7,790 nucleotides of DNA from Gemmatimonadota bacterium (GCA_026713285.1 JAPOOT010000230.1:1-7790); one strand, 5' to 3'. Shown: positions 1-6,139, counted from the stretch's first letter. Numbers and translations: made by a program. Notes: generated from the letters alone by a model not told the origin.

Positions 1-13
1 AGGGAGACTGCCG

Positions 14-322
14 ATGAGAATACCGATTAACTGGAACGCCGTAACGGCCGTATGTGCGATTGTCGTGGCAGTATTTACGGCCAGCGGATGGTTGACCGAC
101 GGGTTACGTGAGGATATCAGGGACCTGCGTCAGGAGATGCGCGAGGAATTCGCCGAGATGCGCCAGGAGATGCGTGAGGGGTTCGCCGAGACGCGCGAGG
201 ACATCGAGGTATTGCAACAGGATGTGGCTTTCATCAAAGGCCGAACCCTGCCGGATCAGACGACAAACGGTAATACGCAGCGTTCGGATTCGGGGAAACA
301 GGTGAACATGAATCCCGAATAG
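14..322 (+). CDS. small membrane-anchored coiled-coil protein, hypothetical
   Basis: This 102-residue protein belongs to no family I can name. Residues about 7-27 form one hydrophobic segment (WNAVTAVCAIVVAVF onward), a likely N-terminal membrane anchor. Residues about 29-76 are strongly charged and heptad/hendecad-like, rich in Arg and Glu, and should form a long coiled coil. Within it an 11-residue unit is repeated in tandem (EMREEFAEMRQ at 41-51, EMREGFAETRE at 52-62). The tail, about 78-102, is polar and probably disordered. The start is supported by AGGGAG at 1-6, seven bases before the ATG. Small anchor-plus-coiled-coil proteins of this kind are common, uncharacterised ORFs in environmental bacteria; a scaffolding or oligomerising role is inference. 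It converges on the ATPase operon, and no clear terminator lies between them. Confidence 0.72.
   Translation: MRIPINWNAVTAVCAIVVAVFTASGWLTDGLREDIRDLRQEMREEFAEMRQEMREGFAETREDIEVLQQDVAFIKGRTLPDQTTNGNTQRSDSGKQVNMNPE
134..199 (+). repeat. 33-bp tandem duplication inside the coiled coil
   Basis: Two adjacent 33-bp units, 134-166 and 167-199, match at 28 of 33 positions by my reading and encode two 11-residue coiled-coil units. The repeat is in frame. It suggests the coiled coil grew by tandem duplication. Confidence 0.8.
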
Positions 323-351
323 TGGTTTTAATGGACGCTGAGAGGAAACCG

Positions 352-396
352 ATGCCCGTCAACCTGGAACTCCTCAACGCATTCCCGGCCGTCGCT
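352..396 (+). pseudogene. possible 5' stub of a truncated gene
   Basis: An ATG at 352 is preceded by AGAGGA (341-346) at a five-base spacing, a good ribosome binding site. The first codons (MPVNLELLNAFPAVA) have the GC-rich third positions of the surrounding plus-strand genes. At 397 the frame runs into the 3' end of the minus-strand ATPase gene. The rest of this frame, open to 570, is simply antisense to it. One reading is that a native gene lost its remainder when the ATPase block arrived. The other is chance. I do not recognise the 15 residues, so this is weak. Confidence 0.25.
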
Positions 397-2991
397 TTAG
401 CGCATGGACTGCGCCTTGTTCATTTCAGCGACAATATCGTCGGCTACCTCGAGCACCTCAGCGGGGGCGCGAACTTTATCGCCCAGGCGTCTATGAAGAG
501 CCACGAAAAGAGGGTTCATAACCTTGGCTTTCTTCTCATCGCTTTCCATTATCTTTACAATATCATCTGAAGAGGCTCCAGTCGAGAATATCATGATTAA
601 GCCCCGAATCATCGACCGCAACATCAACCCGTTACTGGGGTCGAAAGTCGCGTATGCGGACCGGAATTCGTCCATAGCGGCCTGGAGTTTTTCCTGACCC
701 AGCAGGGCTCTTACACGTACTAGTTTTACTTGCAACCTCAAACCAAGCATTTTCGGATCGGGCTTAACGTCATACCCTCGGATATTACGCGCCAATCTGG
801 CCGTCCAGCCAGTGAGACCGGTGTTTTCACCGAGCACGCTGCCGAGCATTCGATCGGCTTCGTCACATTCACGCAACGCTTCTTCAGTGTCACCTGTTGA
901 GACTAGGATGCCTGCTTTTACAACAATCGCACTGATGATAAAAACCCGAGGGTGTGGTAAATCGTCGGAACCTGTGCGGCGCCTGATCATATCCTCATAT
1001 GCGGCAGTCTCACCGGCATTGTCTCCCAGTTTCGAACTGGCAGTTGCCTTTCTGGCCAACGCAACAGAGACTAACATCCAGAGTTGTGGTTCATCGCTGT
1101 CGGCAAAACGTTGAATCATGTCGTCAAAGGTCGCAATAGCCTTCTTGTAATCCCCGGATTCATACTCGGTTGCTCCCTTTTCCAGCATCGTCCCTGCGAG
1201 AAGATTCCGAATCGCAGGGAAACAAGGAGACTGGACGACTCCATGGCGATTGACGACGACGTCATAGGTTGTGAGTGAATTCCCTAAATCACTTCGATTC
1301 AATAGTATCCATGTTTTGCCCAGATACGCGTGGGAAACCAGAGCCTGGATATTGGGTGCTGCATAAATCGTGAATTTTCCAATCAACTCATCGAATATTG
1401 TAAGGGCGGCGTCTGATTTCTTGCATTTCAATTGTAAAATCCCCTTCAACACCATCGCGATTGCGACTCGGGTTCGGAGTTTTGGTTCATTACGCTCCGC
1501 AAATTGATCAACAACGGACTCACAGGAGGAAAGCGCCGCTTGCAGTTCGCCGGTCTTTCTCTGTTCATTGGCTTGCTTCAACATCACCCCCGCCATTTGA
1601 AAATCTGACTTTATGGGTTTGCCCTCATCGATATGCTCGGTCGACGCATCGTCGTCCGTTGCTGACCTGAAAATCGACAAGTCCTCCGGGCTGAGCAGGT
1701 GTTGGATGCGTTCCAGGCCAATCCTGGCCTTTTCAAAAAACTCCTCACGACCTGACATGCCCTGTGCCGCCTCCTCCAGCCTGAGAACTTCTGACATCTC
1801 CTCTAATTCATCTTCATTATAAAATACCCTCATAAATTGGATCAGATTGCGCACGACCGCCGCCTCATCCCGTTCACGTCGCATTTTGTAGTAGATGCTA
1901 AACAGCCTCTCGGCCGTGACGTACTCCTGCTTCCTGCCTGTACCGTGGACGATGACAGCACCTCGGTCGACGAGTCTGCCCAACAAACTGGATACCTTTC
2001 GAACGCCCATTCGCGCCCTTGCAGCGATCTCGCTAGTGGTCGAGGGCTGCCAGAGGTCGATGACTGCGAGATAAACGCGGCGCTCCGTTGGCGGCAACGC
2101 TTCCAAATGGCCACGAAAGTACTCGGTATGATTGTCTACCAGCGTAACCAGTTCTTCCATTAGTTGCGGAAAGGAACGGTGTCTGGCAAACTCGGCGACG
2201 ATGACCAGGAGACGGGGACCACCGCCAGTGAGGATCTGAAGGGGTCTGATACTGCGTTTGGTAACCTCATCACCGCTGATCATACGCCAAAGACGCCCGC
2301 AGGCATCGGTGTCCAAAGGCTCGAGGTGAATGGTTCTGAATAACTCGAAGAAGGGTTCCTGTGCTTCCTCAAGGTCCTTGAAACGGCTGATGGCCGTACC
2401 AAGCAGAATAATCTGCGGCTCGGTCTGCAGCGTCTCCCGCAACTGCCAGCCGAAATCGTCATCCACGTCGTCGCAAAGCGTCTGCATGTTCTCGACCATG
2501 AGCACGAACTTCCGGCCCAGCCGGTCGGAAGCGTCCAAGACGACAGCCTTCGCCCGCTCCGCCAGGGAATCCCCCCGCCATCGGGTTTTCAGATCAGTAT
2601 GGGTATCATGAAGTTCCCGTCCGAAATCCGGGTCGCCCCCGGCGATCTCTCTCGATAAATAGAAAATCGTCTCAAGCCAGAAGTCGGCGATATCGAGTAT
2701 CTCGTGACTTTCTTCCATAAACCGGACCGGAAGCAGTCTCTGAGAAAGTTCATCGCCGGAGCGCAGTTCCGCGGCGACTCGAGCCAGCAGCATGGTCTTA
2801 CCCCTGCCCCTGGGAGCAACCAACAGAATATGCTGGCAGGAAGGAGCATCGACGTTATCGCGCAGCACATCCAACACGACTCCTAGTTCATGTTCCCGTA
2901 CCACGAACTGGCGGATCACCTCCTCATCGGACTGGAACGTACCTGGATTGAACTTTCGAATCGTGGGGGTCTTGGCCCTGGGCGAATCCAT
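397..2991 (-). CDS. STAND-like P-loop ATPase with winged helix and TPR repeats
   Basis: With the ATG at 2991 the protein has 864 residues. Residues 50-270 are a P-loop NTPase: Walker A APRGRGKTM at 59-67 (K65, T66), a Walker-B-position strand VLMVEN at 163-168, a sensor-1-like strand IILLGTA at 194-200, and TGGGPR at 255-260, which resembles the GxP-type motif of STAND/archaeal-ATPase proteins. Residues about 300-366 form a winged helix (EIAARARMGVRKVSSLLGRL and following wing). Residues about 463-800 are alpha-helical, with TPR-like units about 40 residues apart, for example KGATEYESGDYKKAIATFDD at 605-624. The usual acidic Walker B pair is E167-N168 here, so hydrolysis may be slow or absent. 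No transmembrane segment or effector domain is visible. It is the second gene of the operon, ten bases after the upstream stop. A sensor or regulator role is inference; I know no characterised homologue by name. Confidence 0.88.
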   Translation of the reverse strand: MDSPRAKTPTIRKFNPGTFQSDEEVIRQFVVREHELGVVLDVLRDNVDAPSCQHILLVAPRGRGKTMLLARVAAELRSGDELSQRLLPVRFMEESHEILDIADFWLETIFYLSREIAGGDPDFGRELHDTHTDLKTRWRGDSLAERAKAVVLDASDRLGRKFVLMVENMQTLCDDVDDDFGWQLRETLQTEPQIILLGTAISRFKDLEEAQEPFFELFRTIHLEPLDTDACGRLWRMISGDEVTKRSIRPLQILTGGGPRLLVIVAEFARHRSFPQLMEELVTLVDNHTEYFRGHLEALPPTERRVYLAVIDLWQPSTTSEIAARARMGVRKVSSLLGRLVDRGAVIVHGTGRKQEYVTAERLFSIYYKMRRERDEAAVVRNLIQFMRVFYNEDELEEMSEVLRLEEAAQGMSGREEFFEKARIGLERIQHLLSPEDLSIFRSATDDDASTEHIDEGKPIKSDFQMAGVMLKQANEQRKTGELQAALSSCESVVDQFAERNEPKLRTRVAIAMVLKGILQLKCKKSDAALTIFDELIGKFTIYAAPNIQALVSHAYLGKTWILLNRSDLGNSLTTYDVVVNRHGVVQSPCFPAIRNLLAGTMLEKGATEYESGDYKKAIATFDDMIQRFADSDEPQLWMLVSVALARKATASSKLGDNAGETAAYEDMIRRRTGSDDLPHPRVFIISAIVVKAGILVSTGDTEEALRECDEADRMLGSVLGENTGLTGWTARLARNIRGYDVKPDPKMLGLRLQVKLVRVRALLGQEKLQAAMDEFRSAYATFDPSNGLMLRSMIRGLIMIFSTGASSDDIVKIMESDEKKAKVMNPLFVALHRRLGDKVRAPAEVLEVADDIVAEMNKAQSMR

Positions 2992-2997
2992 GGGTGT

Positions 2998-3003
2998 CTC
3001 CTC
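2998..3003 (-). promoter_or_regulatory. ribosome binding site overlapping the upstream stop
   Basis: On the minus strand GAGGAG lies six bases before the ATG at 2991 and shares bases with the TGA stop (3004-3002) of the upstream ATPase gene. This fixes the start at 2991 rather than at the in-frame TTG at 3021, which would add ten residues. It also implies translational coupling: a ribosome terminating on the first gene sits on the initiation site of the second. Confidence 0.75.
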
Positions 3004-4282
3004 ATTCGTTACGGACGGCAAAACCGAAACCTTGTTCGTTTCGGACCAGGCTGCGCTGTTCGATAGGGGTGTAATGGTTTCCGAACCGCGCGATCCACCA
3101 GTCTTTCAGCAGATTCGAAGGAAACCGGTATTCGGCGTCGCGTGTTTCGAGGTAGCCGTCATGTTCAAGCACGTCGAGTACCTCTGCAATCCGGTCGGCG
3201 ACATCGCCGGCCCTTGAAGCGTACAATTGTTCCAGACCTCGGCGCGCAGGGGGGCCGAAAACGTCCTGCGTAGCGGCCTCTGCCAGGATCTCCACGGCTA
3301 TGGTGTAATCCAGTTCGTCTCCCAGACCGTCCTTGAGTCGCGTCTCGTAGTGGACAAGATCGTTCTGTCCCCCCGGGCCCAGCAGAACCGTACGATAGAC
3401 ATCATCCACATCCGAAACAGCCACCCGCTGCCGGTCCTGCATGAGTGCGTTTTCAGTGAGTCGGGCAAAGAAGGACTGTACGTGATGCGGGATACCCATA
3501 CCAAGCTTGTCGTATACCGCCTGGCCAACTCCGCCTTCAACCTGAAAGCCAGAACTTCCGGCAAGTCGATTGAAGCACTCGATGCAGGTTTCACGGCTCC
3601 AGGGGCCGAGTCGAAAGGGATAGAGGTAGTTGATCCGGTCAGGGATGCCCAGCCGGCGTACAAGGGGATCAAGGCCGATGCTGCCGGATATGATGACGGC
3701 CGGGGAACCATCGCCGTGTTGTTGTAGCATACCACGCAGCCAACTCAAAAAGTCGTCGACTTTTTTGTGCCCCTCGTCGTCACGGAGCATCCGTTCCAGG
3801 AAGATCGGCAGTTCATCAATGACAAGCAGGACAGGTTGATCGTGTTCGGCACAGTCACGAATCAGCTTTTCACCAAATCGTCGCCAGTTGCCTTTATTCA
3901 ACTCAGCCCTGAAACTCACTCGGAACTGTCGTGGACCTATGTCTTTGATTCTGCGAGAAAGTCGATTCAGTAGGCTCAATGTCCCAGTGGTGAACCGAGA
4001 TTTCATGGATCGAACCGGATATGCAGCCTCTGCAATGTCTGCGATCACATCTTCCGGGCCAGTCGCGCCTTCGACGTCTGCAAACAGAAACACCCCTCCC
4101 TGGGCTTCGAGTCGGCGACCCAGTTCTCGCGCCACGCTGGTTTTGCCCATGCGACGCTGCCCCGTCAATAGCACATGGTTGCCGTCTCGAATACGTTGTT
4201 CCAGTATGGACAGTTCGGATTCGCGATTGAAGAAGTCATTGCCGCTCACCCAGCGGCCCGTGGCTGATTTCATTCGTGACAT
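3002..4282 (-). CDS. AAA/STAND-like ATPase with C-terminal winged helix
   Basis: The product has 426 residues and is the first gene of the ATPase operon. It starts with an FFNRESEL box (17-24), common at the N-terminus of archaeal-type ATPase (ATPase_2/MNS-like) domains. Walker A is GQRRMGKTS at 41-49 (K47, T48) and Walker B is LLVIDE at 152-157 (D156, E157), both complete. A sensor-1-like strand IISGS lies at 197-201, followed by PLVRRLGIPDR, where R209 or R210 could serve as an arginine finger. Residues about 320-400 look like a winged helix ending in FPSNLLKDWWIARF. The protein is soluble. The start is uncertain: ATG at 4282 has AAGGG directly against it, while ATG at 4273 (Met4) has the same AAGGG nine bases upstream. 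Unlike its neighbour it looks hydrolysis-competent and lacks TPRs, so the two may form one complex; that is inference. Confidence 0.88.
   Translation of the reverse strand: MSRMKSATGRWVSGNDFFNRESELSILEQRIRDGNHVLLTGQRRMGKTSVARELGRRLEAQGGVFLFADVEGATGPEDVIADIAEAAYPVRSMKSRFTTGTLSLLNRLSRRIKDIGPRQFRVSFRAELNKGNWRRFGEKLIRDCAEHDQPVLLVIDELPIFLERMLRDDEGHKKVDDFLSWLRGMLQQHGDGSPAVIISGSIGLDPLVRRLGIPDRINYLYPFRLGPWSRETCIECFNRLAGSSGFQVEGGVGQAVYDKLGMGIPHHVQSFFARLTENALMQDRQRVAVSDVDDVYRTVLLGPGGQNDLVHYETRLKDGLGDELDYTIAVEILAEAATQDVFGPPARRGLEQLYASRAGDVADRIAEVLDVLEHDGYLETRDAEYRFPSNLLKDWWIARFGNHYTPIEQRSLVRNEQGFGFAVRNE
3003..3045 (-). repeat. short duplication at the 3' end of the first ATPase gene
   Basis: The last residues read SLVRNEQGFGFAVRNE: the tetrapeptide VRNE occurs twice, eleven residues apart. 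On the plus strand the matching DNA is TTCGTTACGGA and TTCGTTTCGGA. The duplication may have extended the C-terminus by about ten residues beyond the winged helix. Confidence 0.4.
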
Positions 4283-4332
4283 CCCTTTCCATCAACAGGT
4301 TTTGCAGTTGACGTTTGGACTGATTCACCACC

Positions 4333-4361
4333 AAACTAACAGTCAACAATTTTGTTGTCAA
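4333..4361 (-). promoter_or_regulatory. candidate sigma70 promoter of the ATPase operon
   Basis: On the minus strand a consensus TTGACA (-35, 4361-4356) is followed after exactly 17 bases by TAGTTT (-10, 4338-4333). It points into the ATPase operon, giving a leader of roughly 45 bases before the ATG at 4282. The -35 box falls inside the tandem inverted repeats, so a protein bound there would block or modulate it. The -10 matches consensus at only three key positions. Confidence 0.5.
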
Positions 4362-4372
4362 CAATTTTGTTG
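4343..4372. repeat. two tandem 15-bp copies of an inverted repeat, likely operator
   Basis: The 15-mer TCAACAATTTTGTTG occurs twice back to back (4343-4357 and 4358-4372), without mismatch. Each copy contains the inverted repeat CAACAA-TT-TTGTTG, and the junction forms another (TTGTTG-T-CAACAA). Related half-sites TCAAC/GTTGA occur nearby at 4292-4296 and 4307-4311. Perfect tandem palindromes over the -35 element are what a cooperative repressor or activator site looks like. The binding protein is unknown; the winged helices of the two ATPases are obvious candidates. Confidence 0.7.
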
Positions 4373-4608
4373 AAAACAAACGGGTCATTGCGGAGTAGTC
4401 GTCGGTTAACCTGCAGATAGGTATACATCAGAAGAAGCTATTCGAAGATTCGACCTTGACAATCCCCCGTTAATCGGGCATTGCCAAACATCATTCAACG
4501 CCAAACCAGCCCATGCCAAAGATGGGTTCGGATCATGCCCAATACAGCTGAAATGCAGTAACTTCACAAAGCACCAGGCATTCTCCTTGCGTCGCACATC
4601 GGTCAGAT
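4373..4608. other. intergenic stretch without a supported gene
   Basis: The middle of the 360-bp region between the ATPase operon and the antitoxin gene holds no ORF I trust. A minus-strand frame with a GTG start at 4597 (63 codons) has no recognisable product. A hairpin with a seven-base stem including one G-T pair can form from 4508-4514 (AGCCCAT) and 4522-4528 (ATGGGTT). A four-base CCCG/CGGG hairpin lies at 4466-4478. Neither is followed by a T tract, so I do not call terminators. Confidence 0.5.
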
Positions 4609-4628
4609 GTTATTACAATAGTAGTAAC
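4609..4628. promoter_or_regulatory. palindromic operator over the antitoxin promoter
   Basis: GTTATTAC and GTAGTAAC (4609-4616 and 4621-4628) form an inverted repeat with seven of eight paired positions around AATA. It contains TACAAT (4614-4619), a near-consensus -10 hexamer; no convincing -35 lies at the right distance. It sits 14 bases before the antitoxin ATG, the usual place for autoregulation by AbrB/MazE-fold antitoxins. Autoregulation is inferred from family behaviour. Confidence 0.55.
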
Positions 4629-4642
4629 GACAGGGGTGCTTC

Positions 4643-4870
4643 ATGGTCGAACTTAAAGTCCGGAAATTCGGAAACTCGCTCGGCGTCGTCCTGCCCAAGG
4701 AGGTCGTTAATCGATTGCGCACGAAGGATGGGAAGCCATTGTTCCTCACCGAAGAACCGGACGGCAGCTACAAGTTGACGCCCTACGATCCGAACTTTGT
4801 CGAGAAGCTGGCAAAGGCCGAAGAGATCATCGACCGCTATCGCGACACGCTCCATGTCCTGGCCAAGTGA
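4643..4870 (+). CDS. AbrB/MazE-family antitoxin of a MazE-Doc type module
   Basis: This 75-residue protein has the SpoVT-AbrB swapped-hairpin DNA-binding domain at residues 3-47, recognised by KVRKFGNSLGVVLPKEVV. The tail TPYDPNFVEKLAKAEEIIDR and following RYRDTLHVLAK (46-75) is the helical toxin-binding region seen in AbrB-like antitoxins paired with Doc (death-on-curing, Fic-fold) toxins. Family length is about 70-80 residues, so it appears intact. AGGGG (4632-4636) precedes the ATG by six bases. The expected role is to bind its own promoter as a dimer and neutralise a toxin encoded immediately downstream. Here the downstream toxin is broken, so it is probably an orphan antitoxin. It could still repress its own promoter, the neighbouring phyH operon, or act against a related toxin elsewhere; those are inferences. 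Confidence 0.88.
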   Translation: MVELKVRKFGNSLGVVLPKEVVNRLRTKDGKPLFLTEEPDGSYKLTPYDPNFVEKLAKAEEIIDRYRDTLHVLAK

Positions 4871-4995
4871 CGGACCCGGTCTGGAAAGGACGCGCACGAC
4901 GCACTGATGTTGCACGGGCCGCCTGATCGCGCTGCACGGCGTTCCTGCGCGCGAACGTCGAAATGCAGATCAATGATAAGAGCGCGGAGCGATGA
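4867..4995 (+). pseudogene. remnant of a Doc (death-on-curing) toxin gene
   Basis: A GTG at 4867 overlaps the antitoxin stop by four bases (GTGA), the usual junction in these modules, and begins VTDPVWKGRA, like a Doc N-terminus. That frame stops at 4924-4926. In the +1 frame 4895-4927 reads HDALMLHGPPD, resembling the conserved (A/I)HDxxLxxHGGxxGxRD segment at the start of Doc proteins. After the stop, the original frame reads TAFLRANVEM (4936-4965), faintly like the Doc region TAF...FLxxNGxEL. A full toxin needs about 370 bp, but only about 130 bp are present, and the HxFxxGN-type catalytic motif is absent. I read this as an internally deleted and frameshifted toxin. The N-terminal part of the match is the stronger. 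Confidence 0.5.
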
Positions 4996-5035
4996 TGAAG
5001 AGCGCAATGTAATAACTGGAACGCGGAGCGATCAT
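4983..5035. repeat. pair of 14-bp direct repeats upstream of the phyH operon
   Basis: CGCGGAGCGATGAT (4983-4996) and CGCGGAGCGATCAT (5022-5035) match at 13 of 14 positions, starts 39 bases apart. The flanks are also loosely similar (AATGATAA before the first, AATGTAATAA before the second), suggesting a roughly 40-bp duplication. They lie between the toxin remnant and the phyH ribosome binding site, and could be a regulator site or decayed duplicated sequence. No clear promoter is visible here. Confidence 0.4.
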
Positions 5036-5104
5036 ATTGCATCCGCAAAGCCCATCCACCGCAACAGCAAGCCTTAAGTCAGACCCTGGAGAATTGGAGG
5101 GAAC

Positions 5105-6139
5105 ATGTCGACCATAACCAAACCGGGCAACGAAACCGGTACCGATTCAGCTGTCGAGCCCGCCGCCGTGTCCGCGACCGAGTCCACTTCCGCATCCGCC
5201 GCCGCATCCGCGACCGAGTCCCCTCACACGGCTGCATCCACATCCGCGTCCGCCGCCGAATCCGACGCCGACTCCACATCCCTGCCGGAGTCCACTGCCG
5301 CCCCCGTCCCCATGACCGAGGAGCAGAAGTTCTTCTTCGATCTGAAGGGCTGGATCCTCGTGCCGTCCGTGCTGACGGAGACCGAGATCGAGGAAATGAA
5401 AGCCGAAGTGTACGCTGCGGTAAAACCGGACTATCAAGGCAAAAACAGCGACCTGAAACAGGGCTATCAGGGCAAGCTGGCCAACCTGCTCGATCATCCG
5501 GTCGTGGTGGGCATTCTGAACGAGATCCTCACCGAGCCGCCCTTTGTGGGGGACGACCATTACGGATTCCGCTGCGAGAATTCCTTCCTCATGGTGCGGG
5601 AACCCGGCTGGGAGTCGACCGTCAAGGGCACCGGGCTGCCCCATGTCGTACGCCCTCCCCAGCAGGCGAACGCCATGCGCTATCAGGTGCAGGGCGGCAA
5701 GATCTTCTCGGGACTGACGCGCGTCGTCTGGGAGTTGGAGGAAGTCAGGGCGGGGTACGGCGGCACCTCCTTTCTGAGCGGTTCGCACAAGGCCCACTTC
5801 AATTACGGCGGACCGGACCGGTACCGGCCCAACATCAGCGAATCTCCCTGGGAGGAAAGTCTATACGCCGCCATGGAGGATTACAGTTGTCCGCCGGGGT
5901 CGATGCTGGTCTTTACCGAAAGCCTCATCCACGCGGCGAACGATTGGACCAATCCGGACAACCGGCGCTGCGCGGTGTTCAACTGCTACAACTCGATCTG
6001 GGCGCAGTGGCACCGGCTCAACCTCGACCACGAGATCATCGGTAAAATGCCACCTAAACGGCAGTCCCTTTTCCGCGGTGCGTGGCAGCTGGGCGGGGAC
6101 GGGAATCGTACGTACTCGGCGGACAACCGGTCGGTGTGA
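5105..6139 (+). CDS. phytanoyl-CoA dioxygenase (PhyH)-family protein with repeat-rich N-terminal extension
   Basis: Of 344 residues, about 70-325 form the PhyH-type double-stranded beta-helix domain of Fe(II)/2-oxoglutarate oxygenases. Recognition features are EEQKFFFDLKGWILVPSVLT (72-91), RVVWELEEV (206-214), GGTSFLSGSHKAHF (219-232) and GSMLVFTESLIHAANDWTNP (265-284). H276 fits the distal metal-binding His, with R287/R288 placed to bind 2-oxoglutarate. The proximal HxD/E is not evident: H180 is followed by Val-Val. Activity as a classical hydroxylase is therefore uncertain. Residues about 15-66 are low-complexity Ala/Ser/Thr/Glu with TES and SAS units, unlike typical PhyH starts. The start at 5105 has GGAGGG at 5096-5101. 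Met70 (5312), where the domain begins, has no ribosome binding site. It is the first gene of the catabolic operon; the substrate is unknown. Confidence 0.88.
   Translation: MSTITKPGNETGTDSAVEPAAVSATESTSASAAASATESPHTAASTSASAAESDADSTSLPESTAAPVPMTEEQKFFFDLKGWILVPSVLTETEIEEMKAEVYAAVKPDYQGKNSDLKQGYQGKLANLLDHPVVVGILNEILTEPPFVGDDHYGFRCENSFLMVREPGWESTVKGTGLPHVVRPPQQANAMRYQVQGGKIFSGLTRVVWELEEVRAGYGGTSFLSGSHKAHFNYGGPDRYRPNISESPWEESLYAAMEDYSCPPGSMLVFTESLIHAANDWTNPDNRRCAVFNCYNSIWAQWHRLNLDHEIIGKMPPKRQSLFRGAWQLGGDGNRTYSADNRSV
5171..5221 (+). repeat. 15-bp direct repeats in the N-terminal extension of the phyH-like gene
   Basis: TCCGCGACCGAGTCC occurs without mismatch at 5171-5185 and 5207-5221, a 36-bp period, within a wider run of GCATCC/GCGTCC/GAGTCC-type hexamers from about 5165 to 5300. 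All units are in frame and encode SATES/SAS/TES peptides. This is consistent with replication-slippage expansion. Confidence 0.7.

Noticed and set aside
322..570. Plus-strand 82-codon frame read as one gene
   Set aside because: From 397 onward it is antisense to the conserved-looking ATPase C-terminus; only the first 15 codons after the ATG at 352 are considered, as a possible stub.
2992..3021. TTG at 3021 as the start of the TPR ATPase
   Set aside because: The ATG at 2991 has GAGGAG six bases upstream; the TTG would overlap the upstream gene by 20 bases with no ribosome binding site.
4343..4372. Start of a CRISPR or iteron array
   Set aside because: Only two abutting 15-bp copies without spacers, and no cas or replication gene nearby; a promoter operator fits better.
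3227..4373. Plus-strand frames of about 160 codons (3227-3727 and 3888-4373)
   Set aside because: Both are antisense to the first ATPase gene, which has a full set of NTPase motifs.
4466..4528. Two small hairpins as possible terminators or a small RNA
   Set aside because: Short stems without a T tract, and no gene ends nearby that would need a terminator.
4406..4597. Minus-strand 63-codon frame with GTG start in the intergenic region
   Set aside because: No recognisable product, no membrane segment or motif, and no convincing ribosome binding site at its GTG; probably chance.
5147..5797. Minus-strand 216-codon frame across the phyH-like gene
   Set aside because: Its Gly-rich end is just the antisense of the Ala/Ser repeat tract, with no independent support.
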